Positions 56,890 through 64,000 of a DNA stretch of 64,000 bases are shown in pieces; positions within the stretch are counted from its first letter, which is position 1; each line of letters opens with the position of its first letter. Position numbers and translations under genes: made by a program. Source of the stretch: Shewanella vesiculosa. Lineage in GTDB: Bacteria; Pseudomonadota; Gammaproteobacteria; Enterobacterales; Shewanellaceae. Under the pieces are notes generated by a model. The model was not told the origin of the DNA, searched no databases, and saw only the letters and a program-made list of their open reading frames with translations. Location: positions 2,914,001 through 2,978,000 of the forward strand of contig NZ_CP073588.1 in the NCBI RefSeq assembly GCF_021560015.1, written 5' to 3'.

Positions 56890-57939
56890 TTATTGACGCT
56901 TACGCCAGTTTTCAGGTATCTCAACTTGTGACCATAATTGTTGACATAACTCTTGCGGTTGCTGCCAATCCCCCATTTTTATCCACTTAGCCAATGCATC
57001 TCCTATTTGCGGATACGCGATAGGCTTAGGTGATGGACTTTTCAACCAGCGTTTCAGCACCACAGGATCTAACGTTTGCATACTATCTGCGGCGGCGAGT
57101 AATTGTAACGCTGCAACATTGGCTGATTGCTCATACTGTCCCTGTAGAGGTTTAACTAATAATTTCTTACCTAATGTCATCGCTTCACTGGCTAACTCAA
57201 AACCAGCATTACCCATAACGCCACCGCACTGCGCCATGTGCTGCTTAAAACCATCGCGATCAAAGCCATGCCAATGAATGTGATCCGATAACGGTTTCAA
57301 AGGTTGTGTACTGTGATAAACAAAAAAGTGGTATTGATCAAAGGGTGCTAAAAATTCAGCGACGCTATCGGCATCCTCAAACGGTAAATACACCAGAATT
57401 TGATGACTATGATCGCCGCCATTGGGTGAGACCTCAACAAAAGGAGGTAAAATAGGAAAGCCAAAGTGATGCCAGTGACAGCCTAAAGCAATATCCACTG
57501 GTGCAAAATGTTTTAGTAAATACTCATTAAACCAGCTATTACCCTGTTTAGGCACAGGATATTGTAATGCCGCCTGATGACTAATGGCAATTGATGGAAC
57601 ATTTTGTTGCTTTGCAGCCCAGGCACTCACGGGTTCAAAATCATTCAACACTAAATCATAACCTGATAAATCTAACTGTTTTATCTCAGATAAGATTGAG
57701 GTTTTCATATTGGACATGACCGTTTTTGCAGTATTAACACGGCCACTTTCAGTCACGAATGTCATACCATTTCGAGTCTGATAATCGCCAAAGCATTGCA
57801 TATCGAAATAATGTTGGGGTGCGCGACCAGAGAATAAAAAATCAACATCAATATTCTGTTGCTTAAGCGCTTTAGACATCACACGAGCGCGACTGATATG
57901 GCCATTCCCAGTGCCTTGAACTCCGTACAAAATTTTCAT
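56890..57939 (-). CDS. MJ1255/VC2487-type glycosyltransferase
   Basis: 349-residue cytoplasmic glycosyltransferase-like protein. It begins MKILYGVQGTGNGHISRARV, the GT-B donor/acceptor loop of the MJ1255/VC2487 family, and has the late GNAGFELASEAMTLGKKLLV stretch of GT1/MurG-like enzymes. Substrate unknown. It is 100 bases downstream of the PAP2 phosphatase gene on the same strand, a combination suggesting lipid-linked sugar metabolism. Confidence 0.85.
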   Translation of the reverse strand: MKILYGVQGTGNGHISRARVMSKALKQQNIDVDFLFSGRAPQHYFDMQCFGDYQTRNGMTFVTESGRVNTAKTVMSNMKTSILSEIKQLDLSGYDLVLNDFEPVSAWAAKQQNVPSIAISHQAALQYPVPKQGNSWFNEYLLKHFAPVDIALGCHWHHFGFPILPPFVEVSPNGGDHSHQILVYLPFEDADSVAEFLAPFDQYHFFVYHSTQPLKPLSDHIHWHGFDRDGFKQHMAQCGGVMGNAGFELASEAMTLGKKLLVKPLQGQYEQSANVAALQLLAAADSMQTLDPVVLKRWLKSPSPKPIAYPQIGDALAKWIKMGDWQQPQELCQQLWSQVEIPENWRKRQ

Positions 57940-58039
57940 GTTAGCTCACTTTCCTTGACGGCTTATTAATTAAGATTGCAAGACGCTACACTGGTTACCA
58001 CATACGCTGTGGCACTATGAAGGATTACCATATATGTCG

Positions 58040-58555
58040 CTATAATATGAATTGTTCAACAAATAATACGCTTGCGATCCCTAACCCTGCTCCAGCAATA
58101 ATATCCATAGGGTAGTGCACTCCAAGAGAGATACGTGAAATGCCGACAAAGCACGCCCAGGCAAAGGCTACTGGGGCCAAGGCAGGAAAAACCACATTGA
58201 TGACACTAGCAAACAAAAATGCACCTGCGGTATGCCCTGAAGGTAAACTAAATTTGTCTGAAGGCTCATAACTTGACGTAAAACCGGCTAATGCGTGACA
58301 TGGACGATGACGTCGAATAGTATTTTTCAACAATAAATACAACGGAAATTCAACGACAAAACTGCCAAGTGCCAAATTAAAAAGATGCTGCCCATTTGGA
58401 TGAAGAAATAATAATGCGACAGATAGATACGCATAATAATGTCCATCTCCTGTTGCTGACACACGTTTAGCCGCCACATTTAAGCCGTTATCTCGGCTAA
58501 ATTGTACAATCCAATAAAAACAATATTTATCTAACTGACTGATACTTATCTTCAT
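58040..58555 (-). CDS. PAP2-family membrane phosphatase
   Basis: About 171 residues from the ATG at 58555, which has GGAGG six bases upstream; an ATG at 58582 lies further out and is less likely. Five or six hydrophobic segments carry the three PAP2 motifs: KNTIRRHRPC, LPSGHTAGAF and SRISLGVHYPMDI. Hydrolyses a lipid phosphate or polyprenyl diphosphate on the periplasmic side. Pairs with the following glycosyltransferase gene. Confidence 0.88.
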   Translation of the reverse strand: MKISISQLDKYCFYWIVQFSRDNGLNVAAKRVSATGDGHYYAYLSVALLFLHPNGQHLFNLALGSFVVEFPLYLLLKNTIRRHRPCHALAGFTSSYEPSDKFSLPSGHTAGAFLFASVINVVFPALAPVAFAWACFVGISRISLGVHYPMDIIAGAGLGIASVLFVEQFIL

Positions 58556-58582
58556 GCTTGCCTCCATGCCAAACGTCAGCAA

Positions 58583-58815
58583 TATTATTGCGCTAATATT
58601 AGCCTGACTAAAGTTATGTATTTGTTAACAGTCTGAATAATAGAGTGAGGGAATGAACGCGAGGTGACAGTTAGCCTAAGGTTTTGTGACAGCTCAAATG
58701 AATCAACTGCCTGCTGGGATATGTTAGATCATCGCTAGTCAAGGTGAGCGTCGTCAAAGTGTGTTGGGCTATACAGCTAACTAATACAATCAATAGCAGA
58801 TGATTAATTCCCATA
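58583..58815. other. Intergenic region
   Basis: Holds the PAP2 gene promoter on the minus strand. No gene or repeat is visible before the terminator at 58816. Confidence 0.4.
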
Positions 58816-58852
58816 AAAATACCCCCGCATACAAGTATGCGGGGGTATTTTT
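58816..58852 (-). terminator. Terminator of the YgjV-like gene
   Basis: Stem AAATACCCCCGCATA / TATGCGGGGGTATTT with a CAAG loop and T tracts on both sides. It lies 43 bases after the YgjV-like stop codon. Confidence 0.9.
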
Positions 58853-58894
58853 TAGAAGCTTAGCGTAAGTGGAGTCAACCCACTTTGACAAACG

Positions 58895-59143
58895 TTATGC
58901 CGTTTGCGCCTGCTGACCTTTATTACGATAAATCTTCACTAAGTGATAAATATTAATACATGCAACAAAGGCATTCATGCCCGCCACTGGCCACGCTTCA
59001 ATTGCATATCCATAAGCAACAAAAAAAGCACAACCGGTAAAATTTAACCATCTTAGTAAAATGATGTCTTTCATCATCAGAGAAATGGCAACCATAACTG
59101 ATGCAACATACCCTAAGATTTCAATAATATTGATATTTTCCAT
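58895..59143 (-). CDS. YgjV-like small membrane protein
   Basis: 82 residues with three hydrophobic segments (about 8-25, 29-47, 52-70) and a polar tail. The pattern IEILGYVASVMVAISLMMKDIILLRWLNFTG resembles the YgjV/PQ-loop-like family of unknown function. AGAGG lies before the ATG. Single-gene unit. Confidence 0.72.
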   Translation of the reverse strand: MENINIIEILGYVASVMVAISLMMKDIILLRWLNFTGCAFFVAYGYAIEAWPVAGMNAFVACINIYHLVKIYRNKGQQAQTA

Positions 59144-59529
59144 AAGAACCTCTGTATCAGGCTCTCTGCCTTCCGTAAGCGTAACGAGGATTCCATGCCC
59201 CTAAAGCTAGCATTATTTTGTAAACTAACATTAATTAATCTACCAATATGCTAACAAACTGCTGAGTAAAAATGTAATTAAAAAACGTATTAGGATGACC
59301 TAAATCAACATATATCAACTAATACATTCAATTTGAAAGAAAATTACTTCCAAATCTGATCCCTGTTCTGTATTTAGGTCAATGGCATATTTAGGCATAT
59401 GTAACACCATAAGTTGATTTATAACAATCCGGTGATTGATAAGGCTTTTATTTTCATAAAAAGCTCATATAATTCATTTAACTTTGCTTTACCCAGCATT
59501 TTACCTTTGCTGTCCAACAGGAGTTAAAT
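59144..59529. other. Divergent promoter region of the YgjV-like gene and rraA
   Basis: 386 AT-rich bases. A short near-repeat, GGCATATTTAGGCATATG, is at about 59383-59400. No gene or terminator is evident. Confidence 0.45.
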
Positions 59530-60015
59530 ATGGAATACAACACCTCAGAACTTTGCGACATGTATATAGATGTAGTCGATGTCGTTGAACCAATGTTCAG
59601 TAACTACGGTGGTTGCAGCTCCTTCGGTGGCTCAATCAGTACAATTAAGTGTTTTGAAGATAATGGTCTGATTGCAGAAGCCTTAGAAGAAGACGGTGAA
59701 GGTAAAGTATTACTTGTAGATGGCGGTGGCTCATTAAGACGCGCTCTGCTTGATGCCAGAATAGCTGAACTAGCTGTTGCCAATAACTGGGAAGGTATTC
59801 TCATTTACGGTTCAGTGCGCGATGTTGATGCTCTTGAAGAACTTGATATTGGTATTCAGGCACTTGCTTCAATTCCTGTGGGAGCTGAAAGTAACGGAGT
59901 AGGCGAAATCGAAATTCCAGTTAATTTTGGTGGGGTAACCTTCTTACCTGGTGACCATATCTATGCCGATAACACCGGTGTTATTTTATCGCCAGAACCA
60001 TTAGATATTGATTAA
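59530..60015 (+). CDS. rraA: RNase E inhibitor RraA
   Basis: 161-residue protein matching RraA in length and sequence ([66 protein letters not shown]). It binds RNase E and the degradosome and slows RNA decay; the fold is shared with HMG aldolases, but the enzyme residues are not considered here. AGGAG is present upstream. Single gene with its own terminator. Confidence 0.95.
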   Translation: MEYNTSELCDMYIDVVDVVEPMFSNYGGCSSFGGSISTIKCFEDNGLIAEALEEDGEGKVLLVDGGGSLRRALLDARIAELAVANNWEGILIYGSVRDVDALEELDIGIQALASIPVGAESNGVGEIEIPVNFGGVTFLPGDHIYADNTGVILSPEPLDID

Positions 60016-60064
60016 TGACTTCATAGCCGATTTCGCTTTGTAAAAAGCTGGCAAACGATTACTT

Positions 60065-60091
60065 TAAAAACCAGCTATGCTGGTTTTTTTA
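60065..60091 (+). terminator. Terminator of rraA
   Basis: Stem AAAACCAGC / GCTGGTTTT with a TAT loop and a T run, 50 bases after the stop codon. Confidence 0.85.
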
Positions 60092-60366
60092 TGGCTATAC
60101 CTAAGCGACCTGAATATGCTTAGTTCAGCAAAAATAGCTTGGTTGTTAGACAAAGTAATCATTTTCATGGGTTAGTTATTCTCCATCTAGAATGGTTAAC
60201 GCAAGCTGGCGGCCAAAAACACTGGCCCTTTGGAGTCCATCATCGGCCCTGTTTCGTGGTCTAGAAATGCATACAATGACAGCGTCATTAGATTGTATTT
60301 TTAACTCGAATTGAAACCGATGATGAGACTCTGAATCTTGTCTTTCAGGTAATTTGGAGAATCATC

Positions 60367-61395
60367 ATGTTTAGTGCATTTACCCAACAGCACTGCGATA
60401 GCTTATTAACCTTGCGGCCTAATGAAACAAAACTCGGTCAGCAAGTTTATCTGGCATCGACACAATGGTCATTAGCACAAAATGCCCAGCAGGCTAAATC
60501 TGCTGGCGCACAGTTTGCCATTATCGCCATTACAGAAGATGTTGGACCAAGGGCTAATTTAGGCCGGGGTGGAGCGGATGATGCCTTTATCGCCAGCATG
60601 CAGCAGTTGTTAAACTTACAGTCCAATCGCTTTCTTAATGGCAATGAATGTGCCATTTTGGGGCAAATTAGTCTTGACCATTCGCTACCCATAACCGCAA
60701 GTATTGAACAATTACGTGATGCAACTGCGCAATTAGATGACATCGTTATTACTGCGATAAGTGATGTAATGCAAGCCGGGTTAGAACCTATCGTCATTGG
60801 CGGCGGCCACAACAATGCCTATGGATTATTGATGGCGACTAAGGCTATTACAGGCTTACCCGTTGCAGCGGTAAACCTTGATCCTCACAGTGACTTTAGA
60901 CCGCGTGAAGGCCGCCATAGTGGTAATGGGTTCAGTTACGCGGCAGCTAATGGCGCCCTCGACCATTATCATATCCTTGGATTGCACGAGCTAAAAAACA
61001 GCGAACAAACCCTAGAACAACTGAGTTTGTTTGGCGCTACATGGAACAGTGTTCAACAAATTTGGATCCGGCGTGAACTGTCACTAGAAACTGCATTAAA
61101 ACAGATCGCTAAATCATTAAATCAAACCCAATTGCCAGTAGCATTAGAGCTTGATGTCGATGCGATTGCCAATATGCCTAGCAGCGCGGCTACCTTTGCC
61201 GGTATTCCGCTCCTCGATGCCTGTCATTATGTGCACTATATCGCTAAGCATTGTTCATGTCGTTATGCTCATTTTGCCGAAGCCGCTCCAGCATGTCATC
61301 ACGCAGGGATAGATGCGGGATATCGCGATGCAGGCCAAAGTCTAAGCGAGCTAATCTATGCATATATTCAGGGACGACTAACTTGTCTCAATTAG
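60367..61395 (+). CDS. Arginase/formimidoylglutamase-family hydrolase
   Basis: 342-residue Mn-dependent ureohydrolase family protein. Metal ligands are visible: His148 in IGGGHNNAYG, Asp172, His174 and Asp176 in NLDPHSDFR, and Asp263 and Asp265 in ELDVDAI. The usual GGDHS is GGGHN, and DAHxD is DPHSD; these changes occur in divergent members such as HutG-like proteins. No his/hut genes lie beside it, so formimidoylglutamase versus another guanidino substrate is open. GGAG lies before the ATG. Confidence 0.85.
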   Translation: MFSAFTQQHCDSLLTLRPNETKLGQQVYLASTQWSLAQNAQQAKSAGAQFAIIAITEDVGPRANLGRGGADDAFIASMQQLLNLQSNRFLNGNECAILGQISLDHSLPITASIEQLRDATAQLDDIVITAISDVMQAGLEPIVIGGGHNNAYGLLMATKAITGLPVAAVNLDPHSDFRPREGRHSGNGFSYAAANGALDHYHILGLHELKNSEQTLEQLSLFGATWNSVQQIWIRRELSLETALKQIAKSLNQTQLPVALELDVDAIANMPSSAATFAGIPLLDACHYVHYIAKHCSCRYAHFAEAAPACHHAGIDAGYRDAGQSLSELIYAYIQGRLTCLN

Positions 61396-61651
61396 AATCA
61401 GTAGCAGCTATTCATTAAACACTAATTTTATGCTCTAATGCAGTGCAAATTTTTAGCCCTAATAGTGGATATTTATTGAGGCTAATTGGCGCGAAGATCA
61501 TTGCTATGTTCAAGTTGATGTGGAATGTATATTAGGTGTAAAGCAAGACAACTAATTGATTGTTGTCACACTCTCACACCGCAACATTTCAGCAATCATT
61601 CGCAATGGCATACACTTGCTATTAATAATCGCACATTATAGGAATATACCG

Positions 61652-62407
61652 ATGTCTGAAGGCGAACCAAAAAACACTCATTTTGGATATAAAACTGTCG
61701 AAGCCGATAAAAAAGCAGACTTAGTCGCTGATGTGTTTCATTCCGTCGCGGCAAAATACGACATTATGAATGACGTAATGTCTTTTGGTATTCATCGCTT
61801 TTGGAAGCGTCACACTATTGAAGTCGCTGCAGCTCGCCCAGGTATGAAAGTGCTTGATTTAGCCGGTGGAACAGGTGATTTAACCGCTAAGTTCTCTCAT
61901 TTAGTTGGCGAACGTGGCCAAGTGGTACTTGCCGATATTAATGATTCTATGCTCAAAGTGGGTCGCACTAAATTACGCGACAAAGGCATAGTCAATAACG
62001 TCAGCTATGTGCAAGCTAACGCTGAAGCACTGCCGTTTCCAGATAACCATTTTGATATCATTACTATTGCGTTTGGTTTACGTAATGTAACCGATAAAGA
62101 TGCCGCGTTACGCTCGATGAAGCGCGTCTTAAAACCGGGTGGGAAACTTTTAGTATTGGAATTTTCTACCCCAAAACATGAGTTAATGCGCAAAGTGTAC
62201 GACATGTACAGCTTTAAAGTATTGCCAAAAATGGGCGCGATAATCACCAAAGATGCTGACAGCTACGAATACCTAGCTGAATCTATTCGTATGCACCCAG
62301 ACCAAGAAACCCTTAAGCAAATGATGATAGATGCTGGGTTTGAGCAAGTTGACTACACCAATATGACAGACGGCGTTGTCGCATTGCACAGAGGTTATAA
62401 GTTCTAA
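61652..62407 (+). CDS. ubiE: Ubiquinone/menaquinone C-methyltransferase UbiE
   Basis: SAM-dependent methyltransferase for both quinone types. The ATG at 61652 ([13 protein letters not shown]) has AGGA upstream and gives 251 residues, equal to E. coli UbiE; the longer frame from 61556 is rejected. Motifs [33 protein letters not shown] and LRNVTD are diagnostic. First of ubiE-ubiJ-ubiB, overlapping ubiJ by one base (TAATG). Confidence 0.96.
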   Translation: MSEGEPKNTHFGYKTVEADKKADLVADVFHSVAAKYDIMNDVMSFGIHRFWKRHTIEVAAARPGMKVLDLAGGTGDLTAKFSHLVGERGQVVLADINDSMLKVGRTKLRDKGIVNNVSYVQANAEALPFPDNHFDIITIAFGLRNVTDKDAALRSMKRVLKPGGKLLVLEFSTPKHELMRKVYDMYSFKVLPKMGAIITKDADSYEYLAESIRMHPDQETLKQMMIDAGFEQVDYTNMTDGVVALHRGYKF

Positions 62408-63027
62408 TGATGCCTAATCACTTTGCTTTGCTAACTTGTGCCGCGATAGAAACCGCTTTTAACCAACTGCCAGCACAGGCTAAAAGTGACTATGCGCGAC
62501 AAAAATCATTGCACGGCAAAGTATTTTGTATCCAGTTAAGCCAGTTAAATTGGCCTATTTACTTAGTATTTGCTAAGCAAGTTCAAGTACTTAGCCATTA
62601 TGAAGGTGACATTGCGGTAACTGTGCGCGCTGATATATCGACTTTATATCAGCTTACCGAAGGTGCCAACTTAACTGAGCTAATCAAACAAGATAAGCTC
62701 AGCTTGCAGGGTGATATTCAATTATTACAATCATTAAGCCACTATTTACAGCACATTCATGTTGATTTTGCCGAGCCATTATCACGCTATATCGGTGATG
62801 CTCCGACACATAAAATTGTCTCTGGCGCCAAACAATTTAGCCATGATATTAAGCAAGTCATTCATAAAACACGCTCGCACATCAGCCAGTTAACCACTGA
62901 AGAATATCGTCTGGCACCGCATAAAATTGAATGGCTACATTTTCGTGATAATCTGGATGAGCTCGTTAGCCAAACCGATAGTATTGAAGCCAAAATAGCC
63001 CAATTAAGAGAAAACATAACTCAATGA
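62407..63027 (+). CDS. ubiJ: Ubiquinone biosynthesis accessory factor UbiJ
   Basis: 206-residue SCP2-type lipid-binding protein that scaffolds the Ubi enzyme complex. The SCP2 domain (about 10-125) and C-terminal coiled coil ([20 protein letters not shown]) are typical. It starts inside the ubiE stop codon (a second ATG follows at 62410) and overlaps ubiB by four bases (ATGA). Confidence 0.93.
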   Translation: MMPNHFALLTCAAIETAFNQLPAQAKSDYARQKSLHGKVFCIQLSQLNWPIYLVFAKQVQVLSHYEGDIAVTVRADISTLYQLTEGANLTELIKQDKLSLQGDIQLLQSLSHYLQHIHVDFAEPLSRYIGDAPTHKIVSGAKQFSHDIKQVIHKTRSHISQLTTEEYRLAPHKIEWLHFRDNLDELVSQTDSIEAKIAQLRENITQ

Positions 63028-64000
63028 CAACTGCAAGTATCAGGCGTGGTTACCATGTCATTAAAACCATTTTACATTTTGGCTTAGATGACCTAATTCC
63101 TCGACACAAAAAGCCCTGGTATTTCTCAATCCTGCGCAATAGCCTGTTTTGGATCCGTAATAAACACAAAGATAAATCACCTGCCGAACGCTTAAAACTG
63201 GCGATGCAAGATTTAGGGCCAGTGTACATCAAACTAGGGCAGATGCTGTCGACTCGTAGAGATTTACTTGACGACGAATGGGCTTATCAATTGGCTATGC
63301 TGCAAGACAGAGTACCGCCGTTTGATTCTGCTTTAGCACGTCAAGCGATCGAAGCTGAACTGGGTGCACCCATCACGACCTACTTTGATGATTTTAACGA
63401 TACCCCATTAGCATCAGCCTCAATTTCACAAGTGCATACTGCAACCTTAAAATCTAACGGTAAAGCTGTGGTGCTTAAAGTATTACGCCCAAATGTTGAG
63501 CAGCAAATTTTAGCTGATCTCCAGTTAATGACGCAAACAGCCAATATCCTGGAAGCTATATTAGGTGAAGGTAATCGTTTACGCCCTGCTGAAGTGATTG
63601 AAGATTATCAAACCACTATTTTGGGCGAGCTAAATCTTAAACTCGAAGCACTTAACGCCATCAGGCTGCGCAATAATTTTATTGATTCCAATTCGCTGTA
63701 CGTTCCATTTGTATACGAAGAACACAGCTACCAACGGTTAATGGTCATGGAACGTATTTACGGTATTCCAGTTTCTGATACCGAAGCGCTACGCGCACAA
63801 GGAACCAACTTTAAACTGCTTGCCGAACGTGGCGTAGAACTCTTTTTTACTCAAGTATTTCGCGATAATTTTTTCCATGCCGATATGCACCCGGGTAACA
63901 TCTTTATCAGTCGTGAACATCCAGATGACCCATTCTATATAGGTCTAGACTGCGGCATTATGGGTACCTTAACCGAGGTGGATAAGCGCTATCTTGCAGA
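63024..64000 (+). CDS. ubiB: Ubiquinone biosynthesis kinase-like protein UbiB (3' end outside window)
   Basis: ABC1/UbiB atypical kinase family. The ATG at 63024 overlaps the ubiJ stop as ATGA; 325 codons are visible with no stop. The start [20 protein letters not shown] is UbiB-like, followed by [20 protein letters not shown] (the KxGQ signature), then ALA-like [11 protein letters not shown] and [13 protein letters not shown]. The hydrophobic C-terminal membrane segment lies beyond the window. Third gene of the ubiE operon. Confidence 0.95.
   Translation, partial: MTTASIRRGYHVIKTILHFGLDDLIPRHKKPWYFSILRNSLFWIRNKHKDKSPAERLKLAMQDLGPVYIKLGQMLSTRRDLLDDEWAYQLAMLQDRVPPFDSALARQAIEAELGAPITTYFDDFNDTPLASASISQVHTATLKSNGKAVVLKVLRPNVEQQILADLQLMTQTANILEAILGEGNRLRPAEVIEDYQTTILGELNLKLEALNAIRLRNNFIDSNSLYVPFVYEEHSYQRLMVMERIYGIPVSDTEALRAQGTNFKLLAERGVELFFTQVFRDNFFHADMHPGNIFISREHPDDPFYIGLDCGIMGTLTEVDKRYLA

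Noticed and set aside
1..64000. CRISPR arrays, insertion sequences, rRNA operons, prophage genes
   Set aside because: No regularly spaced repeats, transposase, integrase, rRNA or phage structural genes were seen in the window.

Overview
The window reads as a chromosomal segment of a Shewanella-like marine gammaproteobacterium. This is inferred from gene content and family flavour: a rhombosortase-type GlyGly-CTERM exoprotease, an SO_0444-type Cu/Zn efflux permease next to ZntR, ubiE-ubiJ-ubiB, purH-purD, Rsd, RraA, an MJ1255/VC2487-type glycosyltransferase and an Oar-like TonB receptor. Most of it is ordinary core chromosome with moderate GC and clear rho-independent terminators.

Layout. 0-4 kb: 3' end of fbp, a membrane-anchored TPR protein, and an SLC1-family symporter. 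4-10.7 kb: a four-gene minus-strand Wadjet/MksBEF-G type SMC operon (SMC ATPase, MksE-like, MksF-like kleisin, Toprim nuclease JetD); this is the strongest defence-like system here. 11-19.2 kb: a chemoreceptor, ahpC-ahpF peroxide defence, a spermidine synthase-like methyltransferase, a small MscS channel, a dienelactone hydrolase and D-lactate dehydrogenase. 19.6-26.8 kb: two small membrane proteins, rluA, an AsnC/Lrp regulator, a 1285-residue secreted subtilase and an acidic unknown. 26.8-33.5 kb: tRNA-Leu(CAA), a 43-residue DUF3149 protein behind an FNR-like box, a SieB-like membrane protein, an orphan histidine kinase, tcdA and a porin with repeated upstream boxes. 33.6-45.2 kb: a small monooxygenase, ElaA, emrAB with a broken LysR gene, a very large TonB receptor, a frameshifted S1/P1 nuclease, and zntR with a frameshifted Cys-rich Cu/Zn permease. 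45.5-52.9 kb: purH, purD, a 72-residue unknown, nhaC, an FAD amine oxidase and a GNAT. 52.9-54.8 kb: a gene-poor accessory scar holding a decayed histidine kinase fragment, a frameshifted trypco2 gene and GGATG-core hairpins pointing outward from an AT-rich insert, followed by a highly structured non-coding element. 54.8-64 kb: hemE, a candidate sRNA, rsd, glycosyltransferase, PAP2 phosphatase, YgjV-like, rraA, an arginase-family hydrolase and ubiE-ubiJ-ubiB.

How the genes work together. ahpC/ahpF form a complete peroxide reductase. zntR and its permease form a metal-sensing efflux pair with a readable MerR-type operator. purH/purD make IMP. hemE and the ubi genes supply haem and quinone for respiration. 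The SMC operon would form one plasmid- or DNA-restricting complex.

Caution on frameshifts. Five genes (LysR, S1/P1 nuclease, Cu/Zn permease, trypco2, hemE) are disrupted by small indels, mostly in homopolymers or short repeats. Because hemE is expected to be needed in a cytochrome-rich organism, some of these may be sequencing errors rather than true pseudogenes.
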